NCBI GenBank assembly: GCA_017474515.1
Contig: JAFVHN010000006.1
Coordinates: 62,001 to 126,000, forward strand
Direction: 5' to 3'
DNA: 64,000 nucleotides
From: Prevotella sp.
Lineage (GTDB): Bacteria > Bacteroidota > Bacteroidia > Bacteroidales > Bacteroidaceae
The position numbers and the translations under genes are program-made. The notes under the pieces were generated by a model that was given only the letters and a program-made list of their open reading frames with translations, was not told the DNA's origin and ran no database searches. Of this stretch, positions 1 to 7,755 are shown piece by piece (within the stretch, counting starts at the first letter, position 1; each line of letters opens with the position of its first letter).

Positions 1-703
1 TCTCCCTTTCCTTGAGCACCTTGCTGAGCACCGAGTTCAGCTCCTGCGCCATGCTTTCGTGATCTACCTGGCGGTCGGTGCGCGAGTCGTCGCCGCTGGG
101 CATCACGTCGAGCATGCAGTTGTCCTCGCCATCCTGGAAGGGTGCGTCAATGCTGACATGGTGGCCGTCGGCAGCCAGGCTCTGGCCAATCTTCTCCTCT
201 TCCAAATGGGTCATTTCTGCCAGTTCCGACACGCTGGGGTGGCGCTGGTTTTCCTGCTCAAAGCGGTTGATTTCGTGGTTGATCTTGCTCAGCGAACCCA
301 CCTGGTTGAGCGGGAGCCTCACAATCCTGCTCTGCTCGGCAATGGCCTGCAGGATGCTCTGCCGAATCCACCACACGGCATAGCTGATGAATTTGAATCC
401 TCTGGTCTCGTCGAATTTCTGTGCTGCCTTAATCAGGCCGATGTTACCCTCGTCAATCAAGTCCGTCAGCGTGAGTCCCTGGTGCTGGTATTGCTTGGCC
501 ACACTTACTACGAAGCGCAGGTTGGCAGTCACCAGCTTGTCTTTGGCGCGCTCGCCCTCGGGACCGCCCTTGCGTATCTTCTGCGCCAGTTCTATCTCTT
601 CATCGATGGAGATGAGCGGTGCGCGTCCAATTTCTACAAGATACTTGTCCAAGGCCTCACTACTGCGGTTAGTGATGCTTTTCTGAATTTTCAGTTGTCT
701 CAT
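1..703 (-). CDS. rpoD: Primary sigma factor RpoD/SigA (3' end outside window)
   Basis: Reading the minus strand from the ATG at 703 gives MRQLKIQKSITNRSSEALDK followed by a classic group 1 sigma-70 core. Region 1.2 is seen in EALDKYLVEIGRAPLIS, region 2 in LVTANLRFVVSVAKQYQHQG with DLIDEGNIGLIKAAQKFDE and the -10-contacting FKFISYAVWWIRQSI, and the start of region 3 in LPLNQVGSLSKINHEI. The short N-terminus without a long region 1.1 is usual in Bacteroidetes, whose housekeeping sigma recognises TTTG/TAnnTTTG promoters. About 234 codons are visible and the region 4 end runs off the window. A TAATTTTG -7 motif lies at 775-782 on the minus strand. Copy A of the 185-bp repeat family lies further upstream in the same orientation. 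Confidence 0.96.
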   Translation of the reverse strand, partial: MRQLKIQKSITNRSSEALDKYLVEIGRAPLISIDEEIELAQKIRKGGPEGERAKDKLVTANLRFVVSVAKQYQHQGLTLTDLIDEGNIGLIKAAQKFDETRGFKFISYAVWWIRQSILQAIAEQSRIVRLPLNQVGSLSKINHEINRFEQENQRHPSVSELAEMTHLEEEKIGQSLAADGHHVSIDAPFQDGEDNCMLDVMPSGDDSRTDRQVDHESMAQELNSVLSKVLKERE

Positions 704-774
704 TCTATACCCTTTAAACGATTGTAAATGCTTGAAAACTAAGCAAATAGTGAATTTTAGTACTAAAAGCGGTG

Positions 775-782
775 CAAAATTA
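775..782 (-). promoter_or_regulatory. rpoD promoter, -7 motif TAATTTTG
   Basis: Minus-strand TAATTTTG fits the Bacteroidetes TAnnTTTG -7 consensus and would give a leader of roughly 65 nt before the rpoD ATG. No clear TTTG -33 box at the expected spacing. Confidence 0.5.
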
Positions 783-979
783 CAAAAAATATCAATACGT
801 TGTACCTTTTATATATGATATTTTATTTCTTTTATATTAGTTTTGTGTTTGTTAACAATATGGATTTTTGTGCAAAAATGGTCGAAAGGCGATAAAACCG
901 CCCCTGAACACATCAATGGTTGCCGCGCGAGGGGTAGGGCAGAAGGCATGTTATTTATACAAAATTCAAATAATTTTTT

Positions 980-1181
980 ATGAAAAATCTTGACAAAATT
1001 ACCAATTTTGAGGCGGTTTTCTAACTCATTGATAATCAATGGTTTTAAAATCACCCATGCTTTGACCGCAAATTTCGGGTAGAAATCTTCAAGATTTCTC
1101 CTCTCAATCTTCAAGATCTCTCCTTGAAATTTGCGGTCAAACCTTTTGGGGTATTCCAAAATCCATGAAAAATCTTGACAA
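980..1181 (-). repeat. 185-bp-period palindromic repeat element, copy A
   Basis: Identical 17-bp direct repeats ATGAAAAATCTTGACAA lie at 980-996 and 1165-1181, 185 bp apart. Inside, perfect 16-bp inverted arms at 1061-1076 and 1126-1141 (TTTGACCGCAAATTTC and its complement) enclose 49 bp that hold two ATCTTGAAGAT-like dyads. A second small dyad, CATTGA-TAA-TCAATG, lies at 1027-1041. Read on the minus strand it matches copies at 7756-7957 and 18116-18317, and more distantly 51468-51668. Short open frames through it (809-1159) are translations of the repeat and are not called as genes. The rest of 704-1283 shows only the rpoD promoter region. Confidence 0.85.
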
Positions 1182-1283
1182 AACGAATGGGGAGTTATTA
1201 CACAAACCGCCCTCCGCGTGACGTTGCCCCAAGGGGGCGGCCGTCGTCGCGGAGGGCGGCATGTAGGAGATTGGTGCGGAGGT

Positions 1284-1538
1284 TCAGCCCACGGGATGGA
1301 AGCTGTCGCGCTCGAAGGCTTTGTAGGCGTTGCCGTCTTCCTCTTTCAGATAGACCTGCAGGTCGCCGAAGAAGCCGGTGGCCTGCATGATGGCGAGGTC
1401 GCCCTTTGCCTTGTCGGCATCGTCGTACTCCTTGGCGTCGGCCAGTGCGTTCTTGAACGCCATCTGCTTTTTCTCGTTGTCGAAAACGGAGATCCACTCG
1501 TTCTTCTCGCGGTCTCCAATCACAAATTTCTTTGCCAT
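1284..1538 (-). CDS. Small conserved-looking hypothetical protein, 84 aa
   Basis: The product is a soluble, charged protein (MAKKFVIGDREKNEWI...) with no signal peptide or membrane segment. I do not recognise a family. The alternating pattern, with FVIGDREKNEWISVFDNEKK resembling beta strands followed by a helical ALADAKEYDDADKAK, suggests a small alpha/beta fold. It has its own well-formed promoter (TTTG at 1604-1607, 19 nt, TATCTTTG at 1577-1584, minus strand) giving a leader of about 30 nt, which supports it as a real gene despite its size. It follows htpG on the same strand but is separated from it by a terminator and an intercistronic repeat, so it is probably transcribed alone. Confidence 0.7.
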   Translation of the reverse strand: MAKKFVIGDREKNEWISVFDNEKKQMAFKNALADAKEYDDADKAKGDLAIMQATGFFGDLQVYLKEEDGNAYKAFERDSFHPVG

Positions 1539-1576
1539 GTTGATTGATTTTAGATAGACATGTTTGTTTGTCGCTG

Positions 1577-1607
1577 CAAAGATACAAAAAAAGCCTTTTA
1601 GTTCAAA
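1577..1607 (-). promoter_or_regulatory. Promoter TTTG-N19-TATCTTTG for the 84-aa gene
   Basis: Minus strand: -33 TTTG (1604-1607), a 19-nt spacer, -7 TATCTTTG (1577-1584). Both boxes match the Bacteroidetes consensus exactly. The -33 box falls in the loop of the upstream terminator hairpin. Confidence 0.75.
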
Positions 1608-1624
1608 ACCAAAAGGCTTTTTTT
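1586..1624 (-). terminator. Terminator hairpin between htpG and the 84-aa gene
   Basis: AAAAGCCTTTT and AAAAGGCTTTT arms are separated by an 11-nt loop and flanked by A/T runs on both sides, so it could act in either direction. It most likely ends htpG transcription. Confidence 0.7.
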
Positions 1625-1640
1625 TAGTTATGAGTTATGA

Positions 1641-1745
1641 ATTAGGAGTTTAGGAGTTTAGAAGTTTAGGAGTTTAGACATTGCCGATGGCGGCAGCAAA
1701 TTTTTCACTCTTCACTTTTCACTCTTCACTCTTCACTCCTCACTT
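1641..1745 (-). repeat. Composite intercistronic repeat (octad + GCCGCCAT core + heptad)
   Basis: Read on the minus strand from htpG, the order is: 7-nt GTGAAGA/GTGAAAA units, then AAATTTGCTGCCGCCAT, then a CGGCAATGTC variant of the AACGTC joint, then 8-nt TAAACTCC units. The same order and polarity recur at 17757-17945 (minus), 19005-19150, 21136-21265 and 56915-57052 (minus). The heptad carries TGA and the octad TAA, and neither period is a multiple of three, so all frames are closed. Confidence 0.7.
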
Positions 1746-1768
1746 AAAATGGCATTTTTTCCAAAAGG

Positions 1769-3826
1769 CTATTTGATGAGTTCCACGCTGCGCTTGAGGA
1801 AGGCGTCGAGGGCGGCTCCCTTGAGCATGCCGTTCTGCAAGAGTGCCAGGTCGATGAGCTGGTGGATGACCTTGTTGCCGGCGGCATAGCGGGCGATGGC
1901 GGCCTTCTTGTTGTCCTGCTGTTGGTTCAACTGGTCCTCGGCGGCGTGGAGCTCGTCTTTCTCCTCCTGCGTGATTTCGTCGTACTTCTTCTTGTTCTGC
2001 TCCTGCCTGAGCACGTCCACGCGGGCCTGGGCGCCGCGTATTTCGCTCTCTATGGGCTGCAACTCGGCATCAAGGGCATCGGCTTCGTCGCTGAGCACCT
2101 GTTTCACGAGCGGGTGGTCGCTGTTGAGCACCAGGGTGTAGGAGTCGGGCATCTGGGCGTAGAAGCTCATGCCCTGCTGGTAGCGACTCATGTCCTTCAT
2201 CCTGCGCATATATTCGCTTTGCGTCATCATCACGGGCTGCACCTGTTCGCCCAGTGCCTGCACCTCGACCATGATGTCGGCCTTTTCGAGCTTGGGCAGC
2301 TGGGAGCGGAAGGCCTCCGACAAACGGTCGGCCTTGCCGGCTTCGAGTTCGTTCTTCGGGGCGTCTTCCTTGGGCACCAGCCGGTCGGCCACGTCGGCAT
2401 CGACCCTTACGAAGCGGCACTTCTCCAGCTTCTGCTCAAACATGGAGACGACGGGGGTGTCGAGCTGGCCGTCCATGAGCAGGATGTCGTAGCCCTTGGC
2501 GCGGGCGGCCTCTATGTAGCTGTACTGCTCGTCCTTGTCGGTGGCGTAGAGATAGACGAGGTTGCCGTCCTTGTCGGTCTGGTTGTCCTTGATGAGCGTC
2601 TTGTACTCGTCGAGGGTGAAATACTTGCCGTCAACGTTTTTCAGCAGGGCGAAGTCCTTGGCGCGGTCGTAGAAGTCTTCCTGCGAGAGCATGCCGTAGT
2701 GGATGAAGATTTTCAGGTCGTCCCACTTCTCCTCATACTGCTTGCGGTCTTCCTTGAAGATGGCGTTCAGGCGGTCGGCCACTTTCTTGGTGACGTAGGT
2801 GGAGATTTTCTTCACGTCGCGGTCGCTCTGCAAATAGGAACGGCTGACGTTCAGCGGAATGTCGGGCGAGTCGATGACGCCGTGGAGCAGGGTGAGGAAA
2901 TCGGGCATGAAGCCTTCCACCTGGTCGGTGACGAACACCTGGTTGCAATAGAGCTGCACTTTATTGCGCTGAATGTCAATGTTGCTCTTGATGCGGGGGA
3001 AGTACAAGATGCCGGTGAGGTTGAACGGATAGTCCACGTTGAGGTGAATCCAGAACAGCGGCTCGTCCATCTGCATGGGGTAGAGTGTCCTGTAGAACGA
3101 TTTGTAGTCTTCGTCCTTGAGCTGGGAAGGCGTTTTCGACCACAGGGGCTCCACATTATTTATTATATTGTCTTCAGCGGTTTCCACCTGCTTGCCGTCT
3201 TTCCACTCGGTTTTCTTTCCGAAGGCCACGGGTACGGGGAGGAACTTGCAATACTTGTTGAGCAGCTGCTCAATTTGCGCCTTTTCCAGGTATTCCTTGC
3301 AATCGTCGTCGATATAGAGGATGATGTCGGAGCCGCGGTCTGCCTTCTCCACCTCCTCGATGGTGAACTCGGGCGAGCCGTCGCAGGTCCATTTCACGGC
3401 CTGTGCGCCCTCCTGATAGCTTCGTGTTACGATTTCCACTTTCTTCGACACCATGAAGGCGGAATAGAAGCCGAGGCCGAAGTGACCGATAATCTGGTTG
3501 GCGTTGTCCTTGTATTTGTCGAGGAAGTCGTTAACGCCCGAGAAAGCAATCTGGTTGATGTATTTGTCAATTTCCTCGGCGGTCATGCCAATGCCCCTGT
3601 CGCTGATGGTGAGCGTCTTGTTGTTCTCGTCGAGGCGGACGTGGACGGTGAGGTCGCCCAGGTCGCCCTTGAAGTCGCCACGCTCGGAAAGCGTCTTCAG
3701 CTTCTGTGTGGCATCGACGGCATTCGACACCATTTCGCGCAGGAAAATCTCATGATCGGAATAGAGAAACTTTTTGATAACGGGGAAAATGTTCTCTGTG
3801 GTAACCCCGATGTTGCCTTTTTGCAT
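1769..3826 (-). CDS. htpG: Chaperone protein HtpG (Hsp90 family)
   Basis: ATP-dependent cytosolic chaperone of 685 aa. The N-terminal GHKL ATPase domain (about 1-220) shows SDHEIFLREMVSNAVDATQK with the catalytic Glu and Asn, the DRGIGMT nucleotide motif and the IGHFGLGFYSAFMV lid/glycine loop. The middle domain (about 230-470) has the LFWIHLNVDYPF and IPLNVSRSYLQ segments. The C-terminal dimerisation domain ends in LLQNGMLKGAALDAFLKRSV. A charged, coiled-coil-like stretch lies near residues 590-640. Length is that of Bacteroidetes HtpG, longer than the roughly 625 aa of the E. coli protein. The promoter TTTG-N19-TACTTTTG lies upstream at 3915-3945, giving a leader of about 80 nt. No CIRCE-type operator was seen. 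Confidence 0.97.
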   Translation of the reverse strand: MQKGNIGVTTENIFPVIKKFLYSDHEIFLREMVSNAVDATQKLKTLSERGDFKGDLGDLTVHVRLDENNKTLTISDRGIGMTAEEIDKYINQIAFSGVNDFLDKYKDNANQIIGHFGLGFYSAFMVSKKVEIVTRSYQEGAQAVKWTCDGSPEFTIEEVEKADRGSDIILYIDDDCKEYLEKAQIEQLLNKYCKFLPVPVAFGKKTEWKDGKQVETAEDNIINNVEPLWSKTPSQLKDEDYKSFYRTLYPMQMDEPLFWIHLNVDYPFNLTGILYFPRIKSNIDIQRNKVQLYCNQVFVTDQVEGFMPDFLTLLHGVIDSPDIPLNVSRSYLQSDRDVKKISTYVTKKVADRLNAIFKEDRKQYEEKWDDLKIFIHYGMLSQEDFYDRAKDFALLKNVDGKYFTLDEYKTLIKDNQTDKDGNLVYLYATDKDEQYSYIEAARAKGYDILLMDGQLDTPVVSMFEQKLEKCRFVRVDADVADRLVPKEDAPKNELEAGKADRLSEAFRSQLPKLEKADIMVEVQALGEQVQPVMMTQSEYMRRMKDMSRYQQGMSFYAQMPDSYTLVLNSDHPLVKQVLSDEADALDAELQPIESEIRGAQARVDVLRQEQNKKKYDEITQEEKDELHAAEDQLNQQQDNKKAAIARYAAGNKVIHQLIDLALLQNGMLKGAALDAFLKRSVELIK

Positions 3827-3914
3827 ATTATTTTTGATTTAATGGTTACTCTTTTTTACGAAAAATCATATACAAATACCGTGCCAAAGGGCATTTTGTT
3901 TTTCCTAATGTATG

Positions 3915-3945
3915 CAAAAGTATGTATTTTTGTTTCATTCACAAA
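3915..3945 (-). promoter_or_regulatory. htpG promoter TTTG-N19-TACTTTTG
   Basis: Minus strand: TTTG at 3942-3945, 19-nt spacer, TACTTTTG at 3915-3922. Exact match to the Bacteroidetes housekeeping consensus, implying heat-shock control, if any, is not through an alternative sigma at this site. Confidence 0.75.
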
Positions 3946-3984
3946 AATTATCAATTAAAAAAATTAAAGTACGGGAAAAATGCT

Positions 3985-3992
3985 TATCTTTG
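3985..3992 (+). promoter_or_regulatory. -7 motif TATCTTTG of the sigma-factor gene
   Basis: TATCTTTG lies 20 nt before the ATG at 4013. A start at this promoter leaves a leader of only about 13 nt and excludes the upstream in-frame ATG at 3980, which deserves no credit as the start. Confidence 0.65.
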
Positions 3993-4012
3993 CGGTTGGT
4001 TATTGCAACGTC

Positions 4013-4522
4013 ATGAAAGAACCGGATTTCATATTTGACATCATTTCGGATTTCTATGCAAGTCACCGCGATCGGCTTGTGGGTTTTGCCACCCGTTATC
4101 TGAATAATCGCCAGGAGGCAGAAGACATTGTGCAGGATGCCTTCCTGCGCCTGCTTCGTTGCGACAAGATGATTTCCGAGGTTACGCTTCCGGGCCTTGC
4201 GCATGCCGTTGTCAAGCGGCTGGTGTTCGACCTTCTGCGTCACCGGCAGGCGGTGGCCGAGCATGAGCACTACCTGAAGAGCACCGGCACGGCCGTGGAG
4301 CCAACATTCGTTTATGAGGCCCGCGAAATGATGGAAATCATGGAGAAAGGCGAGACCCGCCTGACGCAGCAACAGCGCATCATCTACCGCATGAACGTGG
4401 ACGAGGGAATGAAAGTTGCAGAGATTTCCACACGCCTGCAAATGAAATATAAAAGCGTGGAATATAATCTGGGAACGGCAAGAAAGCAAATGCGTGACTA
4501 TGTGAAGCGTATGCTGGCATAG
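4013..4522 (+). CDS. ECF-type RNA polymerase sigma factor
   Basis: 169 aa from the ATG at 4013, chosen because the promoter -7 box lies at 3985-3992. Sigma-70 region 2 is clear: HRDRLVGFATRYLNNRQEAE, then DIVQDAFLRLLR. Region 4 is a helix-turn-helix near the C-terminus (TRLTQQQRIIYRMNVDEGM then KVAEISTRLQMKYKSVEYNL). There is no region 1 or 3, as expected for ECF factors, which direct RNA polymerase to specialised promoters. No anti-sigma factor (FecR or membrane type) is adjacent: the next gene is a minus-strand lipoprotein. It therefore looks like a stand-alone ECF sigma whose trigger cannot be read from this sequence. A strong terminator follows. Confidence 0.88.
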   Translation: MKEPDFIFDIISDFYASHRDRLVGFATRYLNNRQEAEDIVQDAFLRLLRCDKMISEVTLPGLAHAVVKRLVFDLLRHRQAVAEHEHYLKSTGTAVEPTFVYEAREMMEIMEKGETRLTQQQRIIYRMNVDEGMKVAEISTRLQMKYKSVEYNLGTARKQMRDYVKRMLA

Positions 4523-4573
4523 CACCCTACAGCATAAGACTAATCGATAGGTAGGTTTTTTAAGGTTATTCAA

Positions 4574-4620
4574 GCCCCTGCTTGCGTAGTGATACGGCAA
4601 AGCAGGGGCATTTTCTTGTT
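4574..4620 (+). terminator. Intrinsic terminator after the ECF sigma gene
   Basis: GCCCCTGCTT at 4574-4583 pairs with AAGCAGGGGC at 4600-4609, followed by ATTTTCTTGTT. Confidence 0.8.
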
Positions 4621-4661
4621 GTGGCAGACGGTCTGCCAGGATGGGCAAGAGAGAGGGTGCG

Positions 4662-5030
4662 TCAGTTTTCCTTCACCGCCACCACGCATCCGTCCTCAAG
4701 GCTGGGAAGCAGATAGACGGTGCGCACAAAGGTGTCGGCGTGGTGGATGATGGTCACCCGCTCGTAATAAAGCGTATCGGTGGTGCTGAACGCGGCGTAT
4801 GGCAGGGGATGCTTGAAAAGGCTGTCGCCGGCGGCCGCCTGCTCTTGCAGGTGCCTCACGACGTCGGCACTAATCTTGTTCGTGCTCTTCAGCCCCAGGC
4901 ACCTCACCTCGCAGTCGGGATTCACAAGGTTGTCGTCGAGAAATTTCTCAACAACCGATTTGGCCTTGTAATTGTTTCCGCACGAGGCAAGCGCCGCCAT
5001 GAGGACAAGGAAAAACAATAATTTCTTCAT
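4662..5030 (-). CDS. Small lipoprotein, 122 aa, unknown function
   Basis: The N-terminus MKKLLFFLVLMAALASCGNN is a lipoprotein signal peptide with a LASC lipobox, so the mature protein starts at Cys17. The mature part carries a VVEKFLDDNLVNPDCEVRCL segment and beta-rich stretches around LYYERVTIIHHADTFVRTVY. This resembles the small single-domain lipoproteins common in Bacteroidetes but I cannot name a family. It lies 28 bp downstream of pepD on the same strand and may be cotranscribed with it. Location is probably the periplasmic face of an envelope membrane. Confidence 0.75.
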   Translation of the reverse strand: MKKLLFFLVLMAALASCGNNYKAKSVVEKFLDDNLVNPDCEVRCLGLKSTNKISADVVRHLQEQAAAGDSLFKHPLPYAAFSTTDTLYYERVTIIHHADTFVRTVYLLPSLEDGCVVAVKEN

Positions 5031-5058
5031 TTTTTCTTACTCGTTATCTCCCCGACGT

Positions 5059-6516
5059 TTATTTTTGGGGCACATTTTTCAGGATGGCCATGAGATGGTC
5101 CCAAACCATTTTCACGGTCGGAATGTGCAACTTCTCGTCGGGCGAGTGAACGCCGCGCAGGGTGGGACCGAAGCTCACCATGTCGAGGTTGGGATATTTT
5201 TCGGAAAACAGCCCGCACTCCAGTCCGGCGTGTATGCCAAGCACCTTGGGCTCCTTTCCAAACAACTCCTTGTAGGTCTTCACGGCCAATGCGGTGAGCC
5301 GGCTGTCGGGATTCATTTTCCATGCGGGATAGCCGTCGCCCTGCACCACGTCGGCTCCGGCGAGCTGGAACACGGCCTTGATGGTGGCGGCCTGGTTGTC
5401 GAGGGCACTCATCACGTTGGAGCGCTGCGATGCCACCACCACCACCTTGTCGGCGCTGGTTTCCACGCTTGCCATGTTGTTCGATGTTTCCACCATCCAG
5501 GCCAGCGCCTCGTCCTGACACATGGCAAACACGCCGTTGTCGGCAGCTTGCAAGGCCAGCACCAGTCGCGAGCTCACCTCCAGAGGCATCACGTCGGCAG
5601 CCTCGGTGCTTTCCATGGCGAATTTCATGCTCTTTTCGGTCACATGGTATTCCTCCTCCACTTCGCTCACAAAGACATTCCATTCGGCCCTGACGTCTTC
5701 CTTGGCCTCGAAGGGCACGGCAAAGACGATGACGCCGTCGCGCGGAATGGCATTGTGCAACTTGCCGGCGTTGAAGCTGACCAGGCGCAGGCCGTGGCGT
5801 TCCTGCACCTTATAGAGGAAGCGTGCCAAGATTTTCAGCGCATTGGCGCGTTTCTTGTTGATGTCGTCGCCGGAGTGTCCGCCCACCAGTCCTTTCAACG
5901 AGGCCTTCACGAAGAACCATCCCTCGGGAGCTGCCTCGCGTGCGAAGGTGAACGTTGCCGTGGTGTTGCGGCCGCCGGCACAGCTCACGAAAATCTGCCC
6001 CTCGTCCTCCGAGTCGAGGTTGATGAGCATGTCGCCGGTCATAAATCCGGGCTTCATGCCCTCGGCGCCGGTCAGACCGGTTTCCTCGTCGCGTGTGAAC
6101 ACACATTCCAGCGGTCCGTGCTCCAGGTCGTCGCTATCAAGGATGGCCAGTTCGATGGCGCATCCAATGCCGTCGTCGGCGCCCAGCGTGGTGCCCTTGG
6201 CCTTCAGCCATTCGCCGTCAATCTCCGTCTGGATGGGGTCGTTGTCGAAGTCGAAGTCCACGTCAACCAGTTTCTCACACACCATGTCCATGTGGCTCTG
6301 CAAGATGACGGTGGCCTTGTCCTCCATGCCCTTGGTGGCGGGCTTGCGGATGATGACGTTTCCCGTCTCGTCAACCACGGTTTCGAGGCCGCGGCTCTGT
6401 CCGAACTCCCTGAGGAACTCAATCATTTTCTCCTCGCGCTTCGAGGGGCGGGGAATTTCATTGATGCGTGCAAACTGCTCGAACACGCATGCCGGTTGCA
6501 ATTCTTTTTTAATCAT
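5059..6516 (-). CDS. pepD: Aminoacyl-histidine dipeptidase PepD (M20 family)
   Basis: 485-aa metallopeptidase that cleaves dipeptides such as Xaa-His in the cytosol. M20 zinc-site motifs are all present: VILQSHMDMVCE (first His/Asp), LGADDGIG (bridging Asp), FTRDEETGLTGA (catalytic Glu pair) and a C-terminal GIHAGLECGLFSEKYPNLD (second metal-site Glu, with the final His in RGVHSPDE). The 485-aa length matches PepD of Bacteroides and E. coli. The promoter TTTG-N20-TAACTTTG lies at 6603-6634 with a leader of about 80 nt. The small lipoprotein gene follows in the same direction. Confidence 0.95.
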   Translation of the reverse strand: MIKKELQPACVFEQFARINEIPRPSKREEKMIEFLREFGQSRGLETVVDETGNVIIRKPATKGMEDKATVILQSHMDMVCEKLVDVDFDFDNDPIQTEIDGEWLKAKGTTLGADDGIGCAIELAILDSDDLEHGPLECVFTRDEETGLTGAEGMKPGFMTGDMLINLDSEDEGQIFVSCAGGRNTTATFTFAREAAPEGWFFVKASLKGLVGGHSGDDINKKRANALKILARFLYKVQERHGLRLVSFNAGKLHNAIPRDGVIVFAVPFEAKEDVRAEWNVFVSEVEEEYHVTEKSMKFAMESTEAADVMPLEVSSRLVLALQAADNGVFAMCQDEALAWMVETSNNMASVETSADKVVVVASQRSNVMSALDNQAATIKAVFQLAGADVVQGDGYPAWKMNPDSRLTALAVKTYKELFGKEPKVLGIHAGLECGLFSEKYPNLDMVSFGPTLRGVHSPDEKLHIPTVKMVWDHLMAILKNVPQK

Positions 6517-6576
6517 AATTTTACGCTATATTTATTAAATCTTTGCCATTTACGCACTCGTTTCTTTTTTTATTTG

Positions 6577-6584
6577 TACCTTTG
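6577..6584 (+). promoter_or_regulatory. -7 motif TACCTTTG upstream of the 74-aa/OmpH-like operon
   Basis: TACCTTTG fits TAnnTTTG and lies about 100 nt before the ATG at 6686. It overlaps back to back with the pepD promoter, forming a compact divergent promoter region. Confidence 0.5.
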
Positions 6585-6602
6585 CAGGCGATTTCATACG
6601 TG

Positions 6603-6634
6603 CAAAGTTACGAATAAGCGAGCGAAACACCAAA
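6603..6634 (-). promoter_or_regulatory. pepD promoter TTTG-N20-TAACTTTG
   Basis: Minus strand: TTTG at 6631-6634, 20-nt spacer, TAACTTTG at 6603-6610. Full consensus match. Confidence 0.75.
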
Positions 6635-6685
6635 TTTATTTGAGTTTTTCCGAGCGAGAGTATCTTTTAACAAAGAAACAAAAAA

Positions 6686-6910
6686 ATGGTTGAGACCCTT
6701 CTCATCACGATGTTGTTACTTGCCGCCGGCATGGCATTATTGTGCGTGAAGCTGTTCCTGAAGAAAGACGGCAAGTTTTCTTCCATGCACATCCACGACA
6801 GCCAGGCCATGAAAGAGCGCGGCATACACTGCGTTTTAGACCAGGACAAGGAGGCACGTATGCAAGCAGAACGGACACATTTAAATATTAATAAGAATAA
6901 GGTAAAATGA
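6686..6910 (+). CDS. Small membrane-anchored protein, 74 aa
   Basis: One N-terminal hydrophobic segment (LLITMLLLAAGMALLCVKLF, about residues 5-24) is followed by a short polar tail beginning KKDGKFSSMHIHDSQAMKER and continuing to CVLDQDKEARMQAER. This is a single-pass inner-membrane topology with a roughly 50-residue cytoplasmic or periplasmic tail. Its stop codon overlaps the start of the OmpH-like lipoprotein by 4 bp (ATGA), so the two are translationally coupled. Function unknown; the coupling suggests an envelope role. Confidence 0.75.
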   Translation: MVETLLITMLLLAAGMALLCVKLFLKKDGKFSSMHIHDSQAMKERGIHCVLDQDKEARMQAERTHLNINKNKVK

Positions 6911-7521
6911 AAAAGACGCTTTTAGCAGCCATCGTTGCCGTAGCAGCACTTTCGGCTTGCAACAATCAGGCTCCGAAGATGGACGAGAAAACACAGGGCG
7001 GCGCGCCCGCAGAACTGAAAATTGCATACGTGGAGATGGACTCCATACAGACGCAATACAAATTCTGCAAAGAGTATGAACCCATCCTGGAGAAGAAAAC
7101 ACAGAACTCGCGCAACACGCTCAACCAGAAACAGCAGTCGCTTCAAACGGCAGCCATGAAGTTCCAGCAGGACCTGCAAAACAACAAGTACACCCAGCAG
7201 CAGGCCGAGCAGGTGAACGCCGGACTGCAGAAGCAGAACAACGACCTGCAGGCCCTGGCCCAGCGCCTCGACAGCGAGCTGGCTCAGGAGCAGCAGCAGT
7301 ACCTCAACGCCGTGAACGACAGCCTGCAGCACTTCCTCGAGCAATACAACAAGAACAAGAAGTACGCCTTCATCGTCACCAAGGCCGGACTGCTCTATGC
7401 CGACAAGGCCTACGACATCACCGACGAGGTGATTGCCGGACTGAACAAGGCTTACAAGGGCCTGAACACCAAGCCCGCCGCTAAGCCCGCCAAGGAAGAA
7501 AAGCCCGCCGAGAAGAAATAA
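6907..7521 (+). CDS. OmpH/Skp-family lipoprotein
   Basis: 204 aa. Signal peptide with lipobox (LSACNN, Cys near residue 18). The middle (about 60-140) is a Gln-rich amphipathic coiled coil beginning NTLNQKQQSLQTAAMKFQQD, and a small beta part has KIAYVEMDSIQTQYKF and KYAFIVTKAGLLYADKAYDI. This is the arrangement of the OmpH/Skp periplasmic chaperones that escort outer-membrane proteins, here membrane-anchored as is common in Bacteroidetes. The C-terminal tail is a low-complexity Lys/Pro/Ala repeat (KPAAKPAKEEKPAEKK). It overlaps the preceding small membrane protein gene by 4 bp and is followed by a good terminator. Confidence 0.85.
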   Translation: MKKTLLAAIVAVAALSACNNQAPKMDEKTQGGAPAELKIAYVEMDSIQTQYKFCKEYEPILEKKTQNSRNTLNQKQQSLQTAAMKFQQDLQNNKYTQQQAEQVNAGLQKQNNDLQALAQRLDSELAQEQQQYLNAVNDSLQHFLEQYNKNKKYAFIVTKAGLLYADKAYDITDEVIAGLNKAYKGLNTKPAAKPAKEEKPAEKK

Positions 7522-7550
7522 CCCGCTTAGTCTATACATTATTATATTGT

Positions 7551-7584
7551 AGAGCACCTCCGGCTGTGGGGGTGCTCTTTTTTT
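7551..7584 (+). terminator. Terminator after the OmpH-like gene
   Basis: AGAGCACC and GGGTGCTCT arms, 11-nt GC-rich loop, followed by a run of T. Confidence 0.85.
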
Positions 7585-7755
7585 CGACATACTTTTGGAA
7601 CTTTATGGACAATCCCAATAAGTACTCAAAAAAAATATGGAGTACAGCCAAAAGTTATTAGTCTTAGTAAGAACAGCGCTTTTAGAACCAACGTCTGAAT
7701 ATCCTGAACTACCGGACTTCTGAACTCCAAACCACGAATCTACATTTCTGCCATT

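Noticed and set aside
809..1159. 116-aa frame containing DRKFQGEILKIERRNLED
   Set aside because: It is a translation of repeat copy A. A similar peptide appears at 17913-18278 from copy C only because the DNA repeats; the palindromic DNA structure explains it better than a gene family.
1862..3958. 698-codon plus-strand frame opposite htpG
   Set aside because: Antisense shadow; the minus strand carries an intact HtpG with all motifs.
4972..6693. 573-codon plus-strand frame opposite pepD
   Set aside because: Antisense shadow; PepD on the minus strand is complete.
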